A DNA stretch of 64,000 nucleotides, taken from contig SSNP01000108.1 of NCBI GenBank assembly GCA_006937955.1, forward strand, positions 853,691-917,690. The letters run 5' to 3'. The notes beneath the pieces are model-generated. The model saw only the letters and a list, made by a program, of their open reading frames with translations, made no database searches and was not told the DNA's origin. The DNA is from Pachypanchax playfairii (lineage: Eukaryota; Chordata; Actinopteri; Cyprinodontiformes; Aplocheilidae). A program made the translations under genes and the position numbers. Below are positions 53,920 to 64,000 of this stretch, in pieces; positions within the stretch are counted from its first letter, which is position 1, and each line of letters starts with the position of its first letter.

Positions 53920-56400
53920 ATCACTCAGTGATTTGCTTTTGAGTTTTAAAGATAACTTTTTCAACAATTTCAAGTTATTTCAGGAACCCGTGGGTTTTTC
54001 TTCCTTTAACAGGAAGTTACCAACAGATGTATCTACATCTGTAAATGTCAGTAGTAATACCTGCTAACTGTTGACTGTATACAGAAGATGATATTTAGTA
54101 ATACACAGATTACTCGGTGAACCGCGAGGAGATGCTGATCGTTACTTTTGGGTTTCAGTCCTCGTGCTGAGTTAAACACAACCAATGCAAATATGACAGT
54201 TTTGATCTAAACTTAGATTATTTATTTTCCACGATTCCGGTTATCTTTTGAAATATAAAATATTTGTACATTCAGAAGATTCTGAAAATTGAGAAAAGTT
54301 TTGTTTTATGTCTGTTTTTGGCAGAAACCCAGTTTTGGAAAACTGGACTCATTTGTAGGTCTTAAATAAGGTCAATCTTTTTATTTCTAATGAATTATTT
54401 ATCTGCCGATGTGCATATCTTCATGCTGCTTTAAGTCTACATCACAATATCTCTCCAGAAACTATAACTCATTACATTACTAATGCATGAAACACTGGGA
54501 TAGGAAACGTCCTGTTATTTGAGTCAGCCTTTCCGTAATCGTCTCATGCAGCAACATCAATTTAATTAGTGAATTTCTCAGCTCACTACATCCCAAAGGC
54601 TGTTAAAATCTCCGACATTTTACAGGAATTAGATGATATAAGTTGGAGAAAATGCCCCACAGTAAAATAAAGTCTGTAGATGCACTGCAGGTCTTTGTTG
54701 GACGATTACAGTGGACATGTTGTATTTCATCAGGAGGGTTAGTTCAAGTGCAGTCAGGAGATTTCGGTTATGGGAAGGTGATTATTGGTCCCATTTTACA
54801 CTGAGATGGTTTTAATGAGGTGGTAAAAGAAGCAGATTTCTGGAAGTCGTGTTCCACCTCGGCATGTAGGTGGAGACCGACGGCGACATACATTCATTCA
54901 GTATGTTTATTTTTCTTTTACGGAGAAAAAAAAACTGAAACCGAGCTCCAACAATACAGTAAATAAGGAGTCGTGAGAAAGTCTGGTTTAAAAAACAAAC
55001 AGAAGGGAAAAGGGAGGGGACAACAATAGACTTCCTGTCAACGCAGCTGATGTCATGTCTTTCAGGATAGGTAAACCTAGGGACAAAAATGTAAACATTG
55101 AGGAAAGAAAGGCCTATTTTAGTTAGCTGTATCAGTCAATGCAGAAGATTTAACTCTTAACCCCGCCTAATCGTCACTTACGCCTCAGAAATGAAGTGAA
55201 ATCCAAATTTTTACTTGAACAAGTAACAGAATGAACCCAGAAGCGTCGGAGGAAACGAGGTGTGTTTGTGACCCCACACAGCTTGTCTTTGATTATATTT
55301 CCAGATATTCACATCCTGTTTTGACAGGTACCAGAGAACTGCAAGGTATCTTTTTGATGACGTTGTCATAGAGAACAGACAGACCTCAAACGTGTGTGTG
55401 GCAGAAGATGGAGCGTGCTCTCAGAAGAGGCTGTGAATTAACAGGTGCTGAGTTCCTGGAAAGTGCTGCTGAGTCATAGCTGAAGTGTTGCAGTTGCTCT
55501 CCAGCTGCACTCGACGTTTATCTGTTTTCTCTGAATTACAACAAGAACTTGAAGCTTTTGCATAAATCTGTAAATGTGTCACATCCTTTTTTTTTTCCAC
55601 TCAAATGAGCAATTCAGACGTGTTTTTAGTTGTGAGGTAACAGTAAACATGATGTGTGACGTCTCGTTGGGTACATGACTTATCGCAGGATGAGATCATG
55701 TCATTGGGCAACATTGAATTTTCTTTAGCCGAGTTGTGCATCTTTTGAGCTTCATAAGGAGAGTTGGAACATGTTCCGTGTAGGTGGTGAGAGCAGTGAT
55801 GCTACCAGAGGAGCAAAACAACAGCAGAAAGGCTGGATTTAATTTTTTTTTCCAGTGTAGAACTTGCGTTGGCACAAACACAAGATGCTTCATGTTATAT
55901 TGGTCTGTTGTGGTTGCAAGTGTTGCAGATAGCTGTGACCTGATTACAGCTTTCTATCTGTCAGATGCTTCTCGTGACTCCGGGCTGCTCGGTGGAAGCT
56001 TATTTAAACATCTAAATGATTTGATGTGTTTTTCTCAAATGTAATCTAGTCTTTTAATAAGCAGCTGGAAAAACAAAAATAAACCAATATTCCAAAGGTT
56101 AAAAGATGAAATTAGGACAAACATGAAGCCAATATATAAAATTTAATAAGCTAGATTCCTGTATTTTGATAATTAGCAGAAAAGAGGAAGCAGAAGCAAA
56201 AAAAGAAAGTTTTACACTGAACAGACAGGCGAGTAAAAAGTTGATTATAGTTTAACTTTTAGATTCTGTATCTTTAAAAAAAAAAAAGATTTTATCTGAG
56301 CAAAATCACACAAACCCACAAGATAACGATTCTTTTTTTTATTTTTTGTTATGTTTTCTAACTGTATGGCCTAAATTCAATCAATATAAAGTTTTTCTAG
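53920..56400. other. Intergenic ptpn9-snupn, no gene seen
   Basis: AT-rich with short mononucleotide runs. I find no ORF with homology, no inverted-repeat ends and no RNA gene. Confidence 0.4.
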
Positions 56401-56759
56401 TAGGGATGCAACGATACCATTTTTTTTTTCAAACCGATACAATACCGATACTTGGATCAGAGTACTTACCGATACCGAGTACCAATGCCGATACTTCTAT
56501 CACACAAAAAAATGCAATGGATTGGAAGACTGGTTTTATTTTCTTCTCTGCTTGTTACAACAAATGATGGTGAATTTGATAAAAGTAAAATATTAATAAA
56601 AAACTAAAATTTAAATGTTAAAAATGATCATTTTCTGTGGAATTATTGCAGAGTTTTCACATTTTAAGTATCGGTTAATGGTTTCGGTAAACTTTAACCG
56701 ATACAAGTACATTAGACTGTATTGGGGCCGATACCAGTATTGTTATCGGTGCATTTCTA
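56401..56759. mobile_element. Short inverted-repeat DNA element
   Basis: Ends TAGGGATGCAACGATACC / TAGAAATGCACCGATAAC as inverted repeats, with internal CCGATAC repeats. TTTCTAG occurs at both edges, so the exact ends and target duplication are ambiguous. Confidence 0.55.
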
Positions 56760-57074
56760 GAGACTTTACTTTTAGATTGGGCAGCATTTTGGTTATTTAT
56801 ATATTTTCTGAATTGTTGTGAAGCTGTAAAAGATTCAACTTCTTAATTTACAAAAATATATAAAGAATATTATAGTTTTAAAACTATTAAAAACAGCTAA
56901 ACTATTATAATCTGATAATGGATGGTAATCTTTTCATGTTCTTCTGTCACAGATTCTGAAAATCAAGCTCACAACCCGGCTCACAGTTTCAGGTCTTTTC
57001 CTGTAGATGAAGTTCCACCTGAAATCTTCAGCTATAAAACTGCCATTTCAATAGAGAGAAAAGAGGCTCGTTAA

Positions 57075-57800
57075 TCAATCAAATCAAATCAAAAATACTT
57101 TATTAATCCCCGAAGGGAAATTCAAGTGTTGTTGTAGCTCAGTTATTCTTCAGGGAGCCATAGAGGGTTCTAGCTGTGGACAGGAAGGATCTCCTGTAGC
57201 GGTCTGTGCTGCAGCCCATTATGAAGAATCTTCTGACTGAAGACACTCTGTTGTTGAGTTACTGTTTTATGAAGAGGATGATGAGGGTTTTCCATCATGT
57301 TCTTCATCCTCCTTTGGACAATCAACTCAAGAGACTCCAGTTCAGTCTCCAGGACAGAATCAGTCCTCCATATCTATCTGTTCAGCCTCCTCGTGTCACA
57401 TACTCTGATGCTCCGCCCCCAACAGGTAACTGCAGATGTGATCAGCTGACAAACTCCTCTTCTTTTTTCGCTCCTCTTCAAATCTCTGTCTGTCCGTATT
57501 GTTTGAAAGCCAGACAGAGACACACTGGAATCCAGGATATGTCCCTTTAGCCATGTCTCAGTGAAACACATGATGCTGCATTTCAACAGAGTTTCAAGTT
57601 CATCCATCTTGTTAGCAAAGAGATCTCACATTTGTCAATATGACTGATGGAAGTGAAGGTTTAAACTTCCTCTTTCTCTCTCTTCACTGTGCTCCTGCTC
57701 TGCATCCATGTCTTCTTCTTTGAGCTCATCAGGGATCCAGAGTTTCAATTTGAGGATTATTTCAGCCTTAGAAATGTCAGTTAGCTGCTCTTACTTGTAA
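57075..57800 (-). pseudogene. Internally deleted LINE (endonuclease joined to 3' end)
   Basis: Minus-strand frame at 57374-57607 reads MDELETLLKCSIMCFTETWL and SLSGFQTIRTDRDLKRSEKR, the LINE endonuclease start, then jumps to the C-terminal region. The 3' end is the fish LINE tail AAATACTTTATTAATCCCCG at 57090-57109 with an AATCA-type repeat at 57076. Most of the reverse transcriptase is missing. Confidence 0.65.
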
Positions 57801-58115
57801 ACAAGTCTCTTGTTGCCATGGTTACGCATCATAACAAGTGGCAAAAAAGTGACAAATCCAGCAAAAAACTCAATCAGCACAGCACCCAAATCAGAAGGAA
57901 AGTATTTAGAAAATATTTCCAGAAGAAAAAACTAGCAAGAAATACTCAAAAAGAATAAAAAAATGCTAGCAAATGCTAGCTAAGTCACAGAGCTACTCCA
58001 ACAAGCTGCCACCAGTTATAGCGCTATTCCGGAATAATTAATTCAGCCAGTGTCACGTTCTACCGTACACGGGAACATCAGGATGAAACCACTTTATCTT
58101 ATATTTAAACCTTAA

Positions 58116-58680
58116 AGAGGCCCTTCCATTAAAAACAGTTTTTCTGAGGTTTCTGTTGAATATTTTAGCTCCACAGGTGTTCTTACCTTCATAGTGGGTG
58201 TGAAAACAGGTCAACAACTTCTCTATCAGTTTTAATTTCTCAAACTACGCAGGTGGCGATAAAACCAGAGTTCTCCTGAGTTTGAACGGCCTGTATCTGT
58301 TTCATCACAACTCCTTTGCTTGTTAGTATTCGGCAGTTGAAACCACACCTAGCATGCTGCTAGCTAAAAGCTGTAGCATAAGACGTAGCAAACAGGAAGA
58401 CACGACATCTGACGTTGCCATGTGCAGCGGGGCAGGAAACAGTATACCTTGCTCTCATAGGCTAGTTTGTTAGCCAATCAGAGTCCAGCAAATTTGAATA
58501 ATGAATATGAACGAGTTGCTGCCGAAGCAGCTTGATGGAAGGAGCTGGAACCACCCGAATTTTAACGCAGACAGATTAAAAGGTCTGTTAATCAGTGTTT
58601 CCTGACGTTTTTTAGATATAAAATGTTTCATATTACTGGTTAATAACCACAAAGTCCTGAAATTTGTATGAAATGGCCTC
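58116..58680 (-). mobile_element. TTAA MITE family A, full copy (565 bp)
   Basis: Flanked by TTAA at 58112-58115 and 58681-58684. Reverse orientation relative to 28688-29260, with the AGAGGCCCTTCCATT end at left. Confidence 0.85.
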
Positions 58681-58753
58681 TTAAAAGCTTTTCCTCAATG
58701 AAAATGAAGATTTCCTTTTGTTGCAAAACCAAATTATTTATAACATTACTTTG

Positions 58754-58760
58754 GTGTGTG

Positions 58761-58802
<42 letters not shown>

Positions 58803-58809
58803 CACACAC
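58754..58809. repeat. Perfect 56-bp (GT)n(TA)n(AC)n palindrome
   Basis: Eight GT units, then CTATATA...TATAG, then AC units: each half is the exact reverse complement of the other. Lies about 500 bases downstream of the snupn stop. Prone to cruciform formation and slippage. Confidence 0.9.
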
Positions 58810-58887
58810 ACAGTGTGTGATGATTGGCTGAAAAAAATGGTAGATTTGATGGAAAACATAATGAAAGTTTAGGGGTAATAAAAAATG

Positions 58888-58893
58888 TTTATT
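58888..58893 (-). terminator. Candidate snupn poly(A) signal
   Basis: TTTATT on the plus strand is AATAAA on the minus strand, 410 bases after the snupn stop. The first such hexamer I see downstream; use not shown. Confidence 0.35.
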
Positions 58894-59303
58894 TAGAAAC
58901 GTACACGTTAAAAGTCACATTAACTTGTAAAAGTTCATGAGATCAGATGGTTATGCTCAAACTACTGATCAGTTAAAACTAGAAGCTGCTTTCTGCAACA
59001 TCCTCCATCATGAAAATGCAGCGCAGCAAGAAGTTCCTTGACCTCAATCTTGACACTGCTGCATTTTGTGTCTGATGTTTGACTCTCATCCTGTTTTTTC
59101 TTGTTTTCTCACCTCTGGTGAGAAACGGCTCTAAATTAAAATAATAATTATAATATGTAATTAGTTCTCAGAAGCCAGATGTTTCCACAGCCTGCAGACT
59201 GAAGGTATCGATGTTAGCATGCTGCGTAGCCTCGGTTAATCTGCTCAGTAAGGCAGCGCTAGATTAAACTCAGCTATGCAGAATAAACAGCAATACGCTT
59301 CCT

Positions 59304-59624
59304 TTAGACTTCCATGTTCGCTTCCCTTATTGGCTTCTGATTCAGGAAGTTGGGCGTGTCCTCACCGTTCTCTCTTGGAGTGGACAGGTATTCCAACTCG
59401 TAGCCACCGCTGTTGTTAGCGGGACGGACTTCGTGAGATGTTTTTTTGTGTTCCAGGATCTGCTGCAGCTGGTGGGCTGCGTACTCTGGCTTGGTGGTGA
59501 GGGGTCCCACAGGAACCTCTATACCCAAAATGTCTGAGACCATGTAGGGGCGAAGCCAGCCAACCAGAGGGGTGCTGCCGGGGGTGTAATGGGTCTGTCG
59601 GTGGTAAAACAGAAGTCCATCCAC
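59304..59624 (-). CDS. snupn: snupn last coding exon, TAA at 59304-59306
   Basis: 107 codons including stop. VDGLLFYHRQTHYTPGSTPL, VGWLRPYMVSDILGIEVP and AAHQLQQILEHKK match human closely; the tail, with YELEYLSTP, is less conserved. Confidence 0.95.
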   Translation of the reverse strand: MDGLLFYHRQTHYTPGSTPLVGWLRPYMVSDILGIEVPVGPLTTKPEYAAHQLQQILEHKKTSHEVRPANNSGGYELEYLSTPRENGEDTPNFLNQKPIREANMEV

Positions 59625-61296
59625 CTGCAGCCAGGAAGTGGAACACAGCCAAAACAGTTTAATGTCCATTTCCATCATTTAAAGGGAACAACTTAATGTT
59701 AAAATGTGTCTTACACTGAAGCTGTAATCTGTTGCCAGGGTTCTCTGAATCGACTCTGCTGTGCAGTCTGTGCTCTGAAGACCCACGAACCGGAACTGTT
59801 GGACCAAACAAAACCAGAACACCATGTTTTAGCTTTAAACAGTTTGCCTCCAGATCCACCAGTTTCTAACACTGAGCCTGATTTCAGTCCTGCTGGACTG
59901 GATCCACGTGAGTCTCTGAGGTCACTCAGACTTTTGCATAATCTCTAAAGATTTTTATGTAATAATCACTTCAGTTTGCCTATATTATTAATATTATTAT
60001 ATTACTACGGTGAAGAGAACCGGCAACTGGAATAGTTTGATTGGTTTAGTAAGAAAGGTCACTGCAGGTCAACCCAGATTGTTCTGAATGATCAATTAAC
60101 TAAATATTTAATACCTGTAGCTCACTGGACTGTGACTAGTTGAGAGACAAAATAGAGCGAAAATATCTAAATTTTCAGTTGGAATCGCACTGAATCAGGA
60201 CTTTAATTGTGTTCATGTCAAAAGTGCAAAGAAATTGTGTCATTAAGTTGACATTCAGGTAAATATCACGCACATTTTCTTTGTAATTAATGCTTATTTT
60301 AGTCACAACTGTGTCGCACTTGGAATATCAGATTTTTAATGTATTTTTTTAAATCTTCAGTCAGTCCTAACTTAGTTTCATAAGCCTCCTGAAGTCGTCT
60401 CACATTTCTTTCCCTTTCTGATTCTCAGAAAATAAAATGAGAACCGATCCAGACCTGAAACCGCTCTGGGAGAAAATCAGCAAAACTCTGCGACTCGTGA
60501 GGAAAGAGAAAACTTCCAAACACTGAAAACAGCGGTCGCATCCCAGAGAGATACGAGTTTAAACAAAGTGATCCTGTCAGTCTGTACTGAGGGATCACTG
60601 AATGATTTGATGTGTGAAACTGATCTGGGCAGAAAACAATTGCTTAGACCAAATATGGCGGATGACGTGCGAGACAACAGTCTCCACCGCCATGGATAAA
60701 TGTGTTGTGAACATGTTTTTTCTCTTCAACATGGTACTAACATGCTTCATGAGGTGTTTCAGTAAAACTAGAAATGAAACACGGAACATGGTTTCAGTAA
60801 CGATACCCACAGGGTTACGCTTGGCGATCTCTGATAGGCCGTCCGTCTCCTGAACTTTAGACTGGAGCCAGTAGAAACGAAACTCAGTCTGTTGATGACA
60901 AACAAGTGCTGTAAACAAAACACTCCTTTACATGGTGGACTGATGAGACCAGTATCTGTAGAAACTGGTCTTACTGGGCAGTCGTAGACCGGGTGACCTC
61001 TCCAACACATGACGTCCAGGATGTAGTAGGTTCTGTCAACCTCACTATAAATACAGTCCAGGATTGTGTAGTCTGCATGCAAAACACAGTTTACTGACAT
61101 GAACGTACAGGATTCATTTAAATCTTATCAACATCAGCTGATTCTGGTCCTGAAAAAATACAATAAAGTAAAATCAGAAATAAAGTTAAAGATATCGACC
61201 TTTTCCCATAGCAGAGTTGTGTCTGTTCCCACCGGGCAGCAAGGAGGGGAAACGGTTCACACAGTAACCACTTTTAGTGTACGCTGCAGTGGAACC
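59304..61296 (-). CDS. snupn: Snurportin-1, last five coding exons (5' part beyond window)
   Basis: Adaptor that binds the trimethylguanosine cap of U snRNAs and, through importin-beta, carries snRNPs into the nucleus. Exons (minus, 5' to 3'): 61200-61296, 60975-61072, 60811-60888, 59715-59795, 59304-59624; all in frame, 224 residues, about 60% of the human 360. Clear matches include KSGYCVNRFPSLLPGGN, DYTILDCIYSEVDRTYYILD, MCWRGHPVYDC and GSTPLVGWLRPYMVSD. The Trp in GWLRPYM corresponds to the cap-stacking Trp (known for human snurportin). The importin-beta-binding N-terminus is not in the window. Confidence 0.95.
59715..59795 (-). CDS. snupn: snupn exon with FRFVGLQSTDCTAESI
   Basis: 27 codons, FRFVGLQSTDCTAESIQRTL to DYSFS, matching human FKFVGLKNFPCTPESL. 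Acceptor GGTCCAACAG, donor GTAAGA after a GT that is coding. Confidence 0.88.
60811..60888 (-). CDS. snupn: snupn exon with TEFRFYWLQSK
   Basis: 26 codons, TEFRFYWLQSKVQETDG to AKRNP. Donor GTGGGT chosen because the next exon resumes at FRFVGL, as human NPFKFVGL. Confidence 0.9.
60975..61072 (-). CDS. snupn: snupn exon with DYTILDCIY
   Basis: 98 bases encoding DYTILDCIYSEVDRTYYILD and MCWRGHPVYDCP. Donor GTAAGA. Human has DYTILDCIYNEVNQTYY. Confidence 0.94.
61200..61296 (-). CDS. snupn: snupn exon with GSTAAYTKSGYCVNRF
   Basis: 97 bases encoding GSTAAYTKSGYCVNRFPSLL to NSAMGK, phase 1, donor GTCGAT. Human equivalent is GSTSAYTKSGYCVNRF. Acceptor CTTTTGAAG. First snupn exon visible here. Confidence 0.9.
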
Positions 61297-61596
61297 CTTC
61301 AAAAGAAGCACACATATAATATTTATGTTCTCCACAAAGATTTTATTTACATTTTTTTTTTAAGATATTTTGTTCCCTTCTGATTGACATCATGATCACA
61401 TGACCACACCTTCATGGTACGTCTGCTTTGGAAATTTACCTGCAGTAACAGTGTTACTATAAAATGAGCACTTTAACATACAGCATGACAGCTGACTAAA
61501 GTGCTGTACAGCAAATCAGGAGATAAAGCAAAATAGAAAATATAAACAAACAAAGAGTAGTTCTAGTAGGACCAAAGTGGTGCACGAGTCTATTAA

Positions 61597-62054
61597 AGAG
61601 TCCCTTCCATTAAAAACAGTTTTTCTGAGGTTTCTGTTGAATATTTTAGCTCCACAGGTGTTCTTACCTTCATAGTGGGTGAAAACAGATCAACAACTTC
61701 TCTTTCAGTTTTTATCTCTAAAACTACGCAGGTGGTGATAACACCCGAGTTCTCCCGAGTCCGAACGGCCTGTATCTGTTTCGTCACAACTCCTTAGTTC
61801 ATTAGTATTCATCAGCTCCCGCAGTTGAAACCACGCCAAGCATGCTGCTGGCTAAAAGCTGTTAGCATAAGACGTAGCAAACAGGAAGAGAGAACATCTG
61901 GTGTTGCCATGCGCAGCGGGGCAGGAAACGGTATACCTTGCTCTCATAAGCTAGTTTGTTAGCCAATCTGAGCCCAGCAAATTCGAATAATGAATATGAA
62001 CTTAATACTTAAGAAATAACCACAAAGTCCTGAAATTTGTATGAAATGGCCTCT
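61597..62054 (-). mobile_element. TTAA MITE family A, internally deleted copy
   Basis: Flanked by TTAA at 61593-61596 and 62055-62058. Lacks about 110 internal bases (join near 61999) but keeps the AATACTTAAGAAATAACC site that is occupied at 48721 in the composite copy. In a snupn intron. Confidence 0.82.
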
Positions 62055-62059
62055 TTAAA

Positions 62060-63060
62060 CTGGCAGCATGAAGTCATCTGAACACATTGACTGGGTTCAA
62101 CTCCATGTGACACACATCAGTTCACTGTGGTTACACACAGACGTAAGTGGGGTTTATGTTGCATAAGTGCTTTGCAGCGTTGCACATCAGAAATACACGT
62201 TAAAGAGCGACTCTATAGGAACAGCTGGATATTTGTTACGGTTCAAACGGTGCATCTCACATTCTGTGGGACCAAAAGGGTTTAAACTCTACTTCAGCTT
62301 CACTCTGGTTCACCAACCGATCAGGGTTCCCAAGGTCCACGTTCTTCATGATCACCTCATCATGTTCACAAGTTCTGCTAAAGTCTGCTAACTCTTCCGG
62401 GTCTGAAGTCACAGAACTACAATAAGTCTTTACCTATAACTAGTAGGTTGTTTCTACCCACCTCAACCAGATGGTAGTTATGTATGAGGTCTGTCTAGTA
62501 CGTCGGGTAGAGAGACCTAACTGATCCATGAGGAGAGAGAGAAGTGGACTCGTTTGTTTAGGAATAAAAAAAGAGACTAAAATATAATCTGTGTCACCTG
62601 GACATGCAGGTACCTACAGAAATGGTTTCAAGTAAAAGTTCTATAATGTACATTTACAGTATCACTTCATTGCTTAGTGTTGTTACGCTGTAGCCTTATG
62701 AAAATGCAGGATGGTGGATCTTGAGGAACGAGGAAATCAGTGGACCCCCCTCTCCAAAAAAAAAAAAAAAAAAATCAGCAGCATTTTAAAATCTCCATTT
62801 AAACGCTCATCTTTATTTACTGTTTTGTGTTCTTCACGCAACCAGAGTTTGGGACCCGAGTAGATCAGATGTTTTTATGTCTCTGTATTGTGTTTACTTG
62901 AGAAAGACATTTGACAGCATTTAAAAAGGGAGCAACATAACATCCACAGAAGGTTTCCTTCTGACCCAGAACTGTACTTTGGGGTTATTTTGTCTTTTTT
63001 CCTTGCTATAATAAAACCTCAGAAACTTAACGTTTAACAGAAAAACAATTTATATGTATA
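62060..63060. other. snupn intron, no further exon seen
   Basis: I looked for the preceding snupn exons (SEWLVDVP, VCPVGKR) on the minus strand and did not find them. A 21-base A run lies near 62755-62774. Confidence 0.4.
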
Positions 63061-63064
63061 TTAA

Positions 63065-63539
63065 AGCAGAACTAAGTAAGTTTGTTCACCTCAATAAATG
63101 TTTTCTAGAGTCCCTGTGGGGGTAAACAAGGACTTGGCGGGGTGATTCGTGGGTCCCTCCAGTCCCTCCGGGGTCTGTGTCCTGAAAGCAGCACTTGCAA
63201 CTTTCAGTGGATCGGACCCGACTAATCTCACGAGAACAAACCTGCTTTACGGCACTCACACTCACGTACATAAATACAAGCATGAAGCCCTTGCCGTTGT
63301 TAGCAACGCCACCCTTAGGAGCGCAAAGATGACAATAATACTCACCTGTCGAGACATTTTCTTGGTTTTGTTTTTCTTTCTTCTTGCAAAAGCGTTCTCT
63401 GCGTGTTGTTGTTGGGGGGGCGGCGGCGGGGTGGAGGGGGTGGGGGGGTCTGCGGCGGCGGCGGGGGAACGTTACGACAGTGAGCTTTCACAGGGGACCA
63501 GTAGGGGGAGAGCGAGAGCAAAACTTAATTAGTTCTGCT
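63065..63539. mobile_element. TTAA MITE family D relative (475 bp)
   Basis: Ends AGCAGAACTAAGTAAGTTT / AGCAGAACTAATTAAGTTT as inverted repeats, flanked by TTAA at 63061-63064 and 63540-63543. Interior is GC-rich with G runs at 63413-63465. Confidence 0.78.
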
Positions 63540-63785
63540 TTAAACATACAAAATGTTTGAATAACTCAAAAAGTAAAAAAATATTTATCTTTCTGCACCA
63601 GTTTATTAGAAAAATTAGGCTCCATGCTGCTGATACTGAAACACACTTTATCAAATATTTCACGGGTGATGAAGCTCAACACTCGCAGCCTGAAACACCG
63701 AGGAGAAACTCCCCGACCTGCGAGCCGAGTCGCTGCAGCAGACACACGTCTGTCCATTCGCATAAAGAACAAGATAAAGTGAGAT

Positions 63786-64000
63786 ACCATACCATACCAT
63801 ACCATACCATACCATACTATTTATAGAGCACTTTAAAAACGACAGCTGACCAAAGTGCTGTACAATACAGGGACACCACACAAGTTAAAAACAGAGCAGA
63901 TATAAAACACACAAGGGAAATAAAAGACATTAAGACACAGATGGCAACTCATTACTGATTAAAAGCCAAAGAGTAAAAATGTGTTTTTAACCGGGTTTTA
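63786..64000 (-). mobile_element. LINE or SINE 3' tail with ACCAT repeat, cut by window edge
   Basis: Seven ATACC units followed by TTTATAGAGCACTTTAAAA and CCAAAGTGCTGTACAATAC, a fish LINE 3' UTR form. A related fragment (GCTGACTAAAGTGCTGTAC) lies near 61491. Confidence 0.5.

Overview
This is a eukaryotic nuclear window, almost certainly from a ray-finned (teleost) fish. It holds spliced genes with GT-AG introns, CpG-rich promoters, and tRNA-derived SINEs, L2/CR1-like LINEs and many short inverted-repeat DNA transposons of the kinds common in fish. I see no bacterial, viral or CRISPR features.

Three protein genes lie head to tail on the minus strand in the order sin3a, ptpn9, snupn, which is the order and orientation of SIN3A-PTPN9-SNUPN on human 15q24. 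(1) sin3a, bases 286-11323, is complete: 15 coding exons join in frame to a predicted 1273-residue Sin3 corepressor scaffold. A probable non-coding first exon and CpG promoter lie at about 13.5-13.85 kb. (2) ptpn9 (PTP-MEG2), bases 22212-52139, has 13 coding exons giving 570 residues: an N-terminal CRAL-TRIO/Sec14 lipid-binding half and a C-terminal tyrosine phosphatase domain with an intact catalytic loop. Its first coding exon is only 33 bases and sits 15 kb upstream of the second. (3) snupn (snurportin-1), bases 59304-61296, is represented by its last five coding exons (224 residues of the m3G-cap-binding domain); the 5' part lies beyond the right edge. The gene products act in different processes (chromatin repression, vesicle-associated phosphatase signalling, snRNP nuclear import), so the grouping looks like conserved synteny, not a pathway cluster.

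Between sin3a and ptpn9 (about 13.9-22.2 kb) lie a 30-bp minisatellite, a second CpG-rich promoter-like region (15.5-16.9 kb) with no recognisable gene, a decayed LINE, a SINE and the ptpn9 3' flank. The ptpn9 introns hold a 1.9-kb minisatellite of 17-bp units (33.99-35.91 kb), whose unit length keeps several reading frames open on both strands and so creates false 660-717-residue ORFs, and most of the transposon load.

The richest non-genic signal is a set of short DNA transposons with terminal inverted repeats, most flanked by TTAA. One 0.57-kb family has five loci. One copy is partly duplicated in tandem and carries a second TTAA element inserted exactly into an internal TTAA, with the empty site preserved in a sister copy. 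A 998-bp hAT-like element has a perfect 8-bp target duplication and itself carries a 500-bp nested element. I found no convincing new biological system. The observations most worth checking are the nested TTAA elements, the CpG-decay pattern of the minisatellite, and the orphan CpG island.
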